From Velthaea sp965214335 (GTDB taxonomy: Bacteria > Vulcanimicrobiota > Vulcanimicrobiia > Vulcanimicrobiales > Vulcanimicrobiaceae), in assembly GCA_965214335.1 (NCBI GenBank), contig CBDCBO010000003.1:248001-312000 (forward strand): 64,000 bases of DNA, given 5' to 3'. This document shows, piece after piece, positions 52,286-60,421 of this stretch. The notes below the pieces were generated by a model. The model had not been told where the DNA came from and made no database searches. It worked only from the letters and a program-made list of their open reading frames with translations. Position 1 is the first letter of the stretch; every line of letters starts with the position of its first letter. Both the position numbers and the translations under genes were made by a program.

Positions 52286-53755
52286 GTGATTCTAGCGCGT
52301 ACCGCGATCGAAGCGGCCATCGTGACGATCGACGGCTATGTGGCTGCCGGACGCAGCGACGTGGTCGATCTGCGCTTCGACCGCGGACAGTTACTCGAGT
52401 TGCTCGGACGGCCGGCCGAGGCGATGCGCGATTATGTCGCGGTGATCGCGGCCGATCCGCTACACGTCAATGCACTCAACGCGCTGGGGCTGGCGTTTCT
52501 GGGCGACGGCCACCGTGCGCTCGCGCGTACGATGCTCGAAGCCGCCGTTACGCATGGCCCGCAGCACGCGGCGGCGCGGGCGAACCTCGGCTATGTCGAG
52601 CTGGTCGATGGCCGAGTCGACGAAGCGAGCCGGTTGTACGAAGCCGCATTGCGCATCGACCCGATGTTAGCCGTCGCGCACCACGGTTTAGCTCAGATTG
52701 CCGAACAACGCGGTGATGGCGCCGCTGCGGCCGCGCGGCATGCCCGCGGTTTGCAATGCCGGCCGGTCACCATTTCGCGCTATACGGGCGATACGGCGCC
52801 GATCAACGTGCTAAGGCTTGCCACGGCCGCTGCGGGCAATGTGGTCACCGAACACTTCTTCGATCCCACTGTATTTCAAGTCGCATCGGTGATCGTCGAA
52901 CACGTCGATTCGAATCTGCAGCTACCGCCGCACGATGTTCTCTTCAACGTCATCGGCGAAGCCGATCTGTGCGCCTCAACGCTGCGAACGGCCGCGGCGA
53001 TCGCGCGGCGCAGCGGCGCACCGATCGTGAATCATCCCGACGCCGTAACCCGAACGGGACGCGTCGCCAACGCCCGCCGATTAGGCCGGCTGGCCGGAGT
53101 TCGCGCGCCGCGCATGCTGCAAATCGCGCGCGAACGCTTAACCGGCGCCGGAGTCGCGGATACGCTCGCGGCGGCCGGGTTTTCGTTTCCGCTATTGGTC
53201 CGCTCGCCCGGCTATCACACCGGCGATCACTTCGTCAAAGTCGCGGGCCCCCACGACCTCGCGCATGCGATCCGGCCGCTTCCCGGCGCACAACTGCTCG
53301 TTATCGAGTACATCGATACGGCCGACGCGAACGGCGACATCTGTAAATACCGCGCGATTGTGGTCGACGGCACGCTCTACCCGCTGCATTTGGCAATCTC
53401 GCGCCGCTGGAAAGTGCACTATTTTAGCGCCGATATGGCCGAATCCGCGCTGCATCGCCGGCGTGATGAAGCGTTCATCAGCGATATGCTCGCGACGATC
53501 GGCGCGCCCGCTTGCGCGGCACTCGACCGCATTCGTGATACGCTGGCGCTCGATTACGGCGGCATCGACTTTAGCCTTGATGGTTCCGGTAACGTCATCG
53601 TATTCGAAGCGAACGCCTCGATGATCGTGCCCGCACCGGACGCCGACCCCAGGTGGAATTACCGGCGAGAACCCGTCATGCGCATTCATGCCGCCGTACG
53701 CCGCATGCTCGAATGCCGCGCTATTCTGTCACCCGCCGCGCGGGTCGCGACGTAA
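52286..53755 (+). CDS. TPR plus ATP-grasp protein downstream of cbbX, function unknown
   Basis: The product is about 489 residues with the GTG at 52286; the frame is open upstream to 52220, so the start is uncertain. The N-terminal ~160 residues hold three or four TPR units (RFDRGQLLELLGRPAEAMRDYVAVIAADPLHVNALNALG, ASRLYEAALRIDPMLAVAHHGLAQIA). The C-terminal ~320 residues resemble an ATP-grasp domain (FPLLVRSPGYHTGDHFVKVAGPHDL, LLVIEYIDTADANGDICKYRAIVVDG, LDYGGIDFSLDGSGNVIVFEANASM, the last with the metal-binding E.N). It would ligate an amino or carboxylate group. Position after cbbLSX suggests a role in CO2 fixation or RuBisCO modification, but no substrate can be named. Confidence 0.85.
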   Translation: MILARTAIEAAIVTIDGYVAAGRSDVVDLRFDRGQLLELLGRPAEAMRDYVAVIAADPLHVNALNALGLAFLGDGHRALARTMLEAAVTHGPQHAAARANLGYVELVDGRVDEASRLYEAALRIDPMLAVAHHGLAQIAEQRGDGAAAAARHARGLQCRPVTISRYTGDTAPINVLRLATAAAGNVVTEHFFDPTVFQVASVIVEHVDSNLQLPPHDVLFNVIGEADLCASTLRTAAAIARRSGAPIVNHPDAVTRTGRVANARRLGRLAGVRAPRMLQIARERLTGAGVADTLAAAGFSFPLLVRSPGYHTGDHFVKVAGPHDLAHAIRPLPGAQLLVIEYIDTADANGDICKYRAIVVDGTLYPLHLAISRRWKVHYFSADMAESALHRRRDEAFISDMLATIGAPACAALDRIRDTLALDYGGIDFSLDGSGNVIVFEANASMIVPAPDADPRWNYRREPVMRIHAAVRRMLECRAILSPAARVAT

Positions 53756-53819
53756 AGCCCGCAATTCACTTCAATCCCGAGGCACCCGGCCGGTTGAGGT
53801 CGTATGATAGGCGACGTAT

Positions 53820-54581
53820 GTGCCAGTCGCTATCGTTTACGAGCGTCCCGTGATCGCGCGGGTTGACGTGGCTGTCACGCCGTCGGCCGTGGCGATCGGC
53901 TTGCGGGGGCTCGTCGTCGTGGTTATCGACGTGCTACGCGCCACGACGACTATAACGCGAGCGCTCGAAAACGGTGCACAATCCGTTATCCCGTGCCTGG
54001 AGCCTGAAGATGCGATCGCCGTACGCAATCGTGTCGGTCGCGATCGTGTCCTGCTCGGAGGCGAGCGGGAATCGCGCAAGATCAACGGGTTCGATCTCGA
54101 CAACTCACCGGCGTCTTACGAAGCGTCGATCGTTACCGCTAAGACGGTCGCATTTACGACAACGAACGGCACGCGCGCCTTGCAGCGCGTCGGCCACGCC
54201 GGCGCGACGGCCGTGCTCTGCGCATCACTAAATAATCGCGAGGCCATTGTCAACGCGATTGCGGCCGTCGACGCGCGCGAAGCGTTACTCGTGTGCGCCG
54301 GTCAAGACGGCGAATTTTCATTCGAAGACTTTTTTTGCGCCGGCGCGGTCGCGAGTTTATACATCGAGCGCTTCGACAGCGTGACCTTGAGTGATGCGGC
54401 GCTCGCCGCGGCCGTCACGTTTCGCAACGGTGCCGATCGCATCGCGGACGCGATCGCCAGCGGCGAACATGCCCAATCACTTGCGGCGCTCGGCTTCAAT
54501 GGTGACATCATGGACGCCGCGCAACTCGACACCAGCACCGTCGTTCCCGTGTATCGCGACGGCGAAATCTTCCGCTCCTAG
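53820..54581 (+). CDS. comB: 2-phosphosulfolactate phosphatase (ComB family)
   Basis: The 253-residue product (GTG at 53820; a GTG at 53850 would give 243 residues and start closer to the family's usual N-terminus) has the ComB motifs VVVVIDVLRATTTITRALENGA, LGGERESRKINGFDLDNSP and VAFTTTNGTRALQRVGHA, and LLVCAGQDGEFSFEDFFCAGAV. ComB dephosphorylates 2-phosphosulfolactate in coenzyme M synthesis in archaea; bacterial copies often have a broader, unknown substrate. The stop codon lies within the first copy of a direct repeat. Confidence 0.9.
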   Translation: MPVAIVYERPVIARVDVAVTPSAVAIGLRGLVVVVIDVLRATTTITRALENGAQSVIPCLEPEDAIAVRNRVGRDRVLLGGERESRKINGFDLDNSPASYEASIVTAKTVAFTTTNGTRALQRVGHAGATAVLCASLNNREAIVNAIAAVDAREALLVCAGQDGEFSFEDFFCAGAVASLYIERFDSVTLSDAALAAAVTFRNGADRIADAIASGEHAQSLAALGFNGDIMDAAQLDTSTVVPVYRDGEIFRS

Positions 54582-54699
54582 GAGTTCAACTTCGTTGAAC
54601 TTGTTACGTTTGGGCTTCGCCCAAGCCGTCCGTCGTCCCACGTCGGGTGAACCCGACGTGCTCCTAGGAGTTCAACTTCGTTGAACTTGTTACGTTTGG
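54574..54699 (+). repeat. Hairpin array with a 40-bp direct repeat behind comB
   Basis: An identical 40-bp block occurs at 54574-54613 and 54660-54699 (86-bp period). Each copy holds the 10-bp palindrome CTCCTAGGAG and a hairpin AGTTCAAC/TTC/GTTGAACT. Between the copies lie two more hairpins: TTGGGC/TTC/GCCCAA at 54610-54624, and arms CACGTCGGGT and ACCCGACGTG around GA at 54639-54660. The TTC loops and close packing are unusual. It could act as a terminator cluster between comB and the convergent stalk-domain gene, or be a mobile REP-like repeat. The first copy contains the comB stop codon. Confidence 0.8.
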
Positions 54700-54766
54700 C
54701 GCCCGGAACGGTCCGTCGGGCGCGGCGTTTGCACCGGCGGCGAAGCGGCGCGAAGGTGGCCTAAGA

Positions 54767-55249
54767 TTACGGCGCGTCGTCCGGAACAGGAGCCACGATC
54801 ACACCCGGTGTCCGAACGTCGACCTTGGCCCGCCGGGCATCGTACCGGACGCTCGAGCCGAACGCATCGGCGATCGCGTTACTCGGTACCATGGCTCGGC
54901 CGCGAACGGTGAACGGCGCACGCGTCAAGGTAAAGCGGTTGCCGTTGAGCGATGCTTTGCGTTCACCAACTTTGAGCGTTAACACCTTGCGGCCGCGCCG
55001 GACCACGATCGTGCGGGTGAGTGCGTCGAAGGTCGTTACGCCGCCGGTGGCCTCGGAAATGGCGCGGATCGGCAAATAAGCGCGGCCACCCGTTGTGACC
55101 GGCGCGACATCGGCGACGATCCGCTGGCCGTCGACGCTCATCGTCGCGGGCGTCGAAAGCGCCAGGCATGCCGATGCGATGGTAGCCGCCGCGGCGGTAC
55201 CAAGTACGAGTCGTACACTAGGCAAGAGTTGCTTCACGGTTGATCTCAT
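54767..55249 (-). CDS. Stalk-domain (copper amine oxidase N-terminal-like) secreted protein
   Basis: The 160-residue product has a signal peptide (about residues 5-35, LVLGTAAAATIASACLALS). A single stalk-domain unit follows: VDGQRIVADVAPVTTGGRAYLPIRAISEATGGVTTFDALTRTIVVRRG, then NGNRFTLTRAPFTVRGRAMVPSNAIADAFGSSVRYDARRAKVDV. This repeated YLPIRAI...MVPSNAIADAFG pattern is the Cu_amine_oxidN1 fold used in wall-bound proteins. The ATG at 55249 lies inside ispG; a GTG at 55237 is an equally good start. No catalytic domain is attached, so it may bind envelope components. Confidence 0.85.
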   Translation of the reverse strand: MRSTVKQLLPSVRLVLGTAAAATIASACLALSTPATMSVDGQRIVADVAPVTTGGRAYLPIRAISEATGGVTTFDALTRTIVVRRGRKVLTLKVGERKASLNGNRFTLTRAPFTVRGRAMVPSNAIADAFGSSVRYDARRAKVDVRTPGVIVAPVPDDAP

Positions 55250-56369
55250 GGATGAACTCAGGGTATTGTTCGGAGATCACCTTCTCGATTTCGAGCCGCA
55301 GAGCACCCAGCAACCGATCTTCAGGGAAGGTTCCGACGAGCAAACCTTTGCGGTAGATCGCACCCTTCCCCTTGCCGCCGGCGATACCCACATCAGCCAT
55401 TTTCGATTCCCCCGGGCCATTGACAACACAGCCCATCACGGCTACCTTGACCGGCGCGGAATATTCCTTGGCGATCGCTTCAACCGAGCGGGCCAAATCG
55501 ACGACCTGGATTTCGGCCCGGCCGCACGAGGGACAGGCGGTGATGTCGAAGCCCTTTTCGCGCAATCCAAGCGCCTTGAGAATGCCCCAAGCGACCGGTA
55601 CTTCTTCGACCGGATCGGCGGCCAGCGAAACGCGCAACGTGTCGCCGATACCTTCCCACAGCAACACACCCAGGCCAATCGAGCTTTTGATCGTCCCTTC
55701 GCGCGGCAGCCCGGCTTCGGTTACTCCCAGGTGCAGCGCGTACGGCGTGTTGCGTTCGGCCAGCCGTTTATCCATCAGCCGGTAGGAGTAGATCGTCGTC
55801 GGCGCATCGTGCGCTTTGAGGCTGATGATGATGTCCGTATGGCCGAGATCCTCGAGAATCTCGACGTGGCGCATCGCCGATTCGACCATCGCTTCGGGCG
55901 TGTGGCCGAGCTTGAGTTCGAGATCGTGCGCGAGCGAACCCATATTGACGCCGATCCGAATCGGCGTGCCGCGCTGGAGCGCGAGTTCCACCACTTCGCG
56001 CGTCTTCTTGGGATCGGTGATATTGCCCGGATTGAGCCGTAGTTTCGCCACGCCGGCTTCGATTGCGGCCAGCGCCATGCGGTGGTCGAAGTGAATGTCG
56101 GCCACGATCGGAACCGGGCTGCGCTTGACGATGTGCGGCAACCCGGCCGCATCTTTGAAGTCTTGACAGGTTACGCGCACGACTTCACAGCCGGCCATCG
56201 CCAACCCATACACTTGCTCGAGCGTTTTATCGTAGTCGGCCGTGTCGGTGGTGGTCATCGACTGCACCACGACCGGATGGTCGCCGCCGATCCAGACGCC
56301 TTTGGCGTCCGATTCACCCGACTTATTCTTCAAGAAAACCGGCTTCGATCTGCGCCGCAGACGAATCAC
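55218..56369 (-). CDS. ispG: IspG: 4-hydroxy-3-methylbut-2-enyl-diphosphate synthase
   Basis: With the GTG at 56369, directly after the rseP stop, the product is 383 residues. The TIM-barrel half has VVVQSMTTTDTADYDKT, VRVTCQDFKDAAGLPHI and VADIHFDHRMALAAIEAGVAKLRLNPGNI. The Fe-S half has ACPSCGRAEIQV and AVMGCVVNGPGESKMADVGIAGG, whose Cys residues bind the [4Fe-4S] cluster. It acts in the MEP isoprenoid pathway after dxr, two genes upstream. Confidence 0.96.
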   Translation of the reverse strand: MIRLRRRSKPVFLKNKSGESDAKGVWIGGDHPVVVQSMTTTDTADYDKTLEQVYGLAMAGCEVVRVTCQDFKDAAGLPHIVKRSPVPIVADIHFDHRMALAAIEAGVAKLRLNPGNITDPKKTREVVELALQRGTPIRIGVNMGSLAHDLELKLGHTPEAMVESAMRHVEILEDLGHTDIIISLKAHDAPTTIYSYRLMDKRLAERNTPYALHLGVTEAGLPREGTIKSSIGLGVLLWEGIGDTLRVSLAADPVEEVPVAWGILKALGLREKGFDITACPSCGRAEIQVVDLARSVEAIAKEYSAPVKVAVMGCVVNGPGESKMADVGIAGGKGKGAIYRKGLLVGTFPEDRLLGALRLEIEKVISEQYPEFIHEINREATLA

Positions 56370-56370
56370 C

Positions 56371-57624
56371 TTAAAATGCCCCTTTGCCCGAGACGAGATT
56401 GGCAATGTCATGGTACGACACCGCCAGCATCAGCACGATCAGCACGGCGAACCCGCCGACATGAACGAGCGCTTCTTTTTCCGGATCGACCGGTTTGCCG
56501 CGCAGCATCTCCGCGATGATGAAGACGCCGCGTCCGCCGTCAAGCGCCGGGACCGGCAGCAGGTTGAAAATGCCCAGCGAGATCGAAATGAGCGCTGCGA
56601 AGCTGAGGTACGCGCCCCAGCCGGCATCTTGAACTTCGCCCGAAACGCTGGCCATTCCGACCACGCCGTGGAGTTGCCCCGCGGTTGCGGCCGGATGCGT
56701 GAACAACCCTCCGAGCGCTCCGAACGTGCTGGTCCAGATCATGCCGAAATCTTGGCCGCTGCGCGCCAGCGCCGTGCCGAGCGGCACCCGCTGCGGCGCG
56801 AGCACCTTCATGAAGCCGATAATTCCGACGGTATGACCGGCACCGTCCGGCCCGGCGACCGGCGTCAAGCGAACGTCATACGAGGCCGCGCTGCGGACAT
56901 ACGTCAGCCGTAACGGCCGGCCGAGCGACTTTTGGATGTCCGAAACCAACACGGCGCCGTCGCTCACGGCCGCGCCGTTGACGGCGACGATGCGATCGCC
57001 GGCGCGTAGTCCGGCTAACGCCGCCGGCTTACCTGGTGACACGTCGCCGACGGTGGTGGTCGGTGAGGGGATCCCGAGCACCGCGTACGACACCACCAGC
57101 AGCACGATTGCCACGATGAAATTCATGACCGGGCCGGCCACGACGATCGCCAGCCGCGCGAGCGGCCGCTTGGCTTGAAAATTGTCGTCTTCGTGAATGG
57201 TCCGCATGGTGGTTCGGACGATTCCGCCACCGGCGAGGCTGGTGCGTTCGGGCAGCAAGGCGACGCCACTGGTCGAGACGCCCGGATCGCCGGGCCGAGC
57301 GCCGCCGACGGCGTCCACATTCTCGCGAAAGAGGCGCTGCTGCTCGGCTTCATTGGTCTTGCCGTCCTCGCCCTTCATCGCGCAGTAGCCGCCGATGGGA
57401 AACAGGTTGAGCAAGTAGTTCGTCCCGCTGCGCGGCGACGTCCAGCGCAGCAACGTCGGCCCCATACCGAGCGCGAAGTCATTGACTCGAACGCCGTTGC
57501 GACGGGCGACGATGAAGTGACCGTACTCGTGAAGCACGATCAGAATCGAAATCATCACCAGAAAGACGAGGATCTTTCCTAAGCCGGCCAGCGTCGGCAG
57601 AGCGAAAGCGAGTACGAGCGTCAT
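56371..57624 (-). CDS. rseP: RseP-type site-2 membrane metalloprotease
   Basis: The 417-residue membrane protease (family M50B) has the zinc motif HEYGHF (His32, Glu33, His36) in the first helix. A PDZ domain is in the middle (VGDVSPGKPAALAGLRAGDRIVAVNGAAVSD), and the second active-site helix has NLLPVPALDGGRGVF with the Asp ligand. It cleaves membrane-embedded anti-sigma factors or signal-peptide remnants. It sits in the conserved cdsA-dxr-rseP-ispG order and overlaps dxr by 4 bp. Confidence 0.96.
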   Translation of the reverse strand: MTLVLAFALPTLAGLGKILVFLVMISILIVLHEYGHFIVARRNGVRVNDFALGMGPTLLRWTSPRSGTNYLLNLFPIGGYCAMKGEDGKTNEAEQQRLFRENVDAVGGARPGDPGVSTSGVALLPERTSLAGGGIVRTTMRTIHEDDNFQAKRPLARLAIVVAGPVMNFIVAIVLLVVSYAVLGIPSPTTTVGDVSPGKPAALAGLRAGDRIVAVNGAAVSDGAVLVSDIQKSLGRPLRLTYVRSAASYDVRLTPVAGPDGAGHTVGIIGFMKVLAPQRVPLGTALARSGQDFGMIWTSTFGALGGLFTHPAATAGQLHGVVGMASVSGEVQDAGWGAYLSFAALISISLGIFNLLPVPALDGGRGVFIIAEMLRGKPVDPEKEALVHVGGFAVLIVLMLAVSYHDIANLVSGKGAF

Positions 57625-58769
57625 ATTCCTCGGATTTTCACGCGGCGTTCCGCGACAGCTGCCGTCGCCGCGCCACGAGCCGATCGGTCGGCCTCGTGCA
57701 CGGCATCGAGCGTGAGTTCATATTGTTGGACCACCGCGATTGCCGCAGCGATGCACTCCGGGATCGCTCCAAACGGAATTTCACCATTTACAAATGCAGC
57801 CACCGCGACTTCATTGGCGGCTGACAGCGCCGCGGGCGCCGTGCCCCCGCGCGCGAGCGCGGCGTAGGCTAAGCCCAAGCACGGAAAACGGTCCGCATCG
57901 GGTCGCTCGAAGCGTAAGGTCGTAACGTCGGCACCGCGCTCGCCGCCGACGGCCACGAGGGCATCGTCGGGCGCCGGAGCCGGCAGCCGGTCCGGATAGG
58001 CTAAGGCATAGCCGATCGGCAGCCGCATATCGGGTGCGGCGATCTGCGCTTTGACGTTGCCGTCGGTGAAGACGGCGAACCCGTGGGCCACGCTCGTGCG
58101 ATGCACCAAAACGTGAATACGCTCGCCGGGCAAATCGAAAAAGCGGCTGGCCTCGATGACTTCGAGCCCCTTGTTCATGAGCGACGCCGAATCGATGGTA
58201 TTCTTGGTGCCCATCTGCCAGGTCGGGTGACGCAGGGCGTCGGCCAGCGTCGCTGCCCGGATTTCCTCGGCGCTGGCCGACCAAAACGGGCCGCCCGACG
58301 CGGTCAGGATCACCGACGCGACGCGTTCGCGCGGCTCGCCGACGAGGCACTGAAAGATCGCGCTGTGTTCGCTGTCGACCGGGATGAGGGCCGAACCGCT
58401 GCGCCGTGCATGGGCGAACAGCAACTCGCCGGCCGCGACGACCAGTTCTTTGTTGGCGATGGCGATATCGGTGCCGGCGTCCACGGCGGCGAACACCGCA
58501 TCGAAGGCGACGGCCCCATCGGTCGCGGCCAGCACGATGTCAGGTTCGCTTTCGAGCGCCACCCGTAACAGCCCGGCCGCCCCGTCGTCGACGCCGAGCG
58601 ACGCGACCCGCGGGTTGTAGCGCGCGACTTGGTCGCGCAGCAACGCCGCATTGCGTCCGGCCGCCAGACCGACGACCTCGAAGCGTTCGGGATAGCGGCC
58701 GATGACGTCGAGCGCTTGCGTTCCCACGCTGCCGGTTGAACCTAAAATCGCTACGCGTTTTTTAGCCAA
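57621..58769 (-). CDS. dxr: IspC/Dxr: 1-deoxy-D-xylulose-5-phosphate reductoisomerase
   Basis: A TTG at 58769, overlapping the cdsA stop and preceded by GGAAAG, gives 382 residues, the family length. NADPH site AILGSTGSVGTQALDVI, AIANKELVVAAGELL, metal/substrate motif PVDSEHSAIFQCL, TASGGPFW, and MNKGLEVIEASRFFDLPGERIHVLVH. It is the second step of the MEP pathway. Translation from TTG and the overlap suggest coupling to cdsA. Confidence 0.96.
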   Translation of the reverse strand: MAKKRVAILGSTGSVGTQALDVIGRYPERFEVVGLAAGRNAALLRDQVARYNPRVASLGVDDGAAGLLRVALESEPDIVLAATDGAVAFDAVFAAVDAGTDIAIANKELVVAAGELLFAHARRSGSALIPVDSEHSAIFQCLVGEPRERVASVILTASGGPFWSASAEEIRAATLADALRHPTWQMGTKNTIDSASLMNKGLEVIEASRFFDLPGERIHVLVHRTSVAHGFAVFTDGNVKAQIAAPDMRLPIGYALAYPDRLPAPAPDDALVAVGGERGADVTTLRFERPDADRFPCLGLAYAALARGGTAPAALSAANEVAVAAFVNGEIPFGAIPECIAAAIAVVQQYELTLDAVHEADRSARGAATAAVAERRVKIRGI

Positions 58770-59601
58770 GCGGGATCTTTCCGATGAGCACGAGCGCGAA
58801 GTAAAACGCAATTCCGCCGAAGAGGTATGAATCGAACCGGTCGAGCACGCCGCCGTGGCCGCCGATCGCGGTGCCCGCGTCCTTGACTTTGGCATCGCGT
58901 TTGAGCGCCGATTCCACCACATCGCCGGCTTGCGCTGCAAACGATGTTAAAACGCCGACGATCGTTCCTTCAACCCAGCCCCAGTGGAGATAGACGGCGA
59001 ACCCGATCGCGGTCAGGGTGGCGATGACCAAACCGCCGACGGCGCCTTCGACCGTCTTGCGCGGCGAGAGCGGCGTGAGCGGCGTGCGGCCGAAGCGGAT
59101 GCCGATGGCCATGGCACCGATATCGGTCAGCGCGATCGTGCAGATCGCCATGATCGTCGCGCCGGTGCCGATATCGGGCAGGCTGCGAATCGCGAGAAAA
59201 TACGACAGCAGCTTGCCGATATACAGCACGCCCAACAGGGTGAAAGCCGACCGCATCAGCTGCTGGCCGCGACGTAAAAAGGTGGCGCTGAGCAGTGCGG
59301 CAACGATCGTTATCGACAGCAGATCGCTCTCAAAGCGTTTAATCGCGCCGAAATAGGTCAGCGCGACATAGGCCGTCGACGCGACGGCGGCCACCGTGAA
59401 CTCGATCGCGACGCCTTTGCGTTCGGCGAGTTTGCCTAGTTCCCACAGCGCACCGATGGCGATCGCCTCAACGAGAAGCGCGAATCCGGGTGGCCAGGCC
59501 ACGAGCCCAAGTCCCACCACCGCTAACACGATACCGATCGCGATGCGCCGTCCGTCAAAGCGCGCGGCGGGTCCGCTCGCGGCAACCGGGATCGCGGTCA
59601 C
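58762..59601 (-). CDS. cdsA: CdsA: phosphatidate cytidylyltransferase
   Basis: The 279-residue protein has about seven to eight membrane helices and the family signature KVKDAGTAIGGHGGVLDRFDSY near the C-terminus. Upstream segments are TDIGAMAIGIRFGRTPLTPLSPRKTVEGAVGG. It makes CDP-diacylglycerol from phosphatidate and CTP for phospholipid synthesis. It overlaps the 68-aa ORF by 4 bp. Confidence 0.95.
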   Translation of the reverse strand: MTAIPVAASGPAARFDGRRIAIGIVLAVVGLGLVAWPPGFALLVEAIAIGALWELGKLAERKGVAIEFTVAAVASTAYVALTYFGAIKRFESDLLSITIVAALLSATFLRRGQQLMRSAFTLLGVLYIGKLLSYFLAIRSLPDIGTGATIMAICTIALTDIGAMAIGIRFGRTPLTPLSPRKTVEGAVGGLVIATLTAIGFAVYLHWGWVEGTIVGVLTSFAAQAGDVVESALKRDAKVKDAGTAIGGHGGVLDRFDSYLFGGIAFYFALVLIGKIPLG

Positions 59602-59804
59602 GCCGGCCCGAGCCGTTCGTAATTATCGTAGCCGACGACAACTTCAAGCCCAGCGGCAGCCGTTTCACGCACGCGCAGAACGCGCAACACGCCGACGCCT
59701 AAGGCGGGGTACGGCGGGCGCAGAACGTCGAGCCGCGGCGCAGCGCCGGCCAGCCGCCGCAGCGCCGCGACGTAAGGAAGCATCGTCAGGCCTTCGCGCA
59801 TCAC
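59598..59804 (-). CDS. Small ORF in the place of uppS, function unknown
   Basis: The 68-residue frame overlaps frr and cdsA by 4 bp on each side (ATGA), strong evidence that it is translated. The sequence (LPYVAALRRLAGAAPRLDVLRPPYPALGVGVLRVLRVRETAAAGLEVVVGYDNYERLG) shows none of the undecaprenyl diphosphate synthase motifs, although uppS usually lies between frr and cdsA in bacteria. It may be an unrelated small protein; no family recognised. Confidence 0.7.
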   Translation of the reverse strand: MMREGLTMLPYVAALRRLAGAAPRLDVLRPPYPALGVGVLRVLRVRETAAAGLEVVVGYDNYERLGPA

Positions 59805-60373
59805 ACCTCCATGATCTCTTTTTCCTTGTACACCACAAGTTCGTCGATCTGCTTGATATGACGATCGGTTAATTTCTGCACCTGGTCGGCGGCGCGTTTG
59901 ACCTCGTCTTCGGTGATCGTTCCGGCCTTCTGCAAGTTCTTTACTTCGTCGGTGGCGCGATGGCGGATGTTGCGGATCGCAATCTTCCCGTCTTCGCCTT
60001 TACCTTTCACCACTTTGACGAGTGCTTTGCGGCGATCTTCGGTCAGCGGCGGAATGCTCAGGCGGATCGTTTGGCCGTCGATATTGGGATTGAGGCCGAG
60101 GTCGCTGGTTTCGATGGCTTTGCGGATCGCCCCGACGACGCTCTTATCGAACGCCGAAACCTGCAGCGAACGGCCGTCGGGCGACGAAACACTGGCGACT
60201 GACTTTAGCGGTACGGACGAACCATACGCTTCGACTTGTAACCGGTCGAGCAATGACGGAGCGGCGCGGCCGGTTCGAATCGAGCCGAACTCACTGCGCG
60301 TCGATTCAATCGCTTTGCTCATGCGCGCATCGGTATCTTTATACACGCCGTCCAATGTCCCAATCTCTGCCAT
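59801..60373 (-). CDS. frr: Ribosome recycling factor
   Basis: From ATG at 60373, with GGGGAG five bases ahead, the product is 190 residues. Family features are SIRTGRAAPSLLDRLQVEAYGSSVPLKSVASVSSPDGRSLQV, IRLSIPPLTEDRRKALVKVVKG, and the helical hairpin ending IKQIDELVVYKEKEIMEV. It splits post-termination ribosomes with EF-G. Confidence 0.97.
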   Translation of the reverse strand: MAEIGTLDGVYKDTDARMSKAIESTRSEFGSIRTGRAAPSLLDRLQVEAYGSSVPLKSVASVSSPDGRSLQVSAFDKSVVGAIRKAIETSDLGLNPNIDGQTIRLSIPPLTEDRRKALVKVVKGKGEDGKIAIRNIRHRATDEVKNLQKAGTITEDEVKRAADQVQKLTDRHIKQIDELVVYKEKEIMEV

Positions 60374-60421
60374 GCTCACTCCCCGGAATTTACCCGTTAA
60401 TTCAAACGCGTTCGGTTCGGT

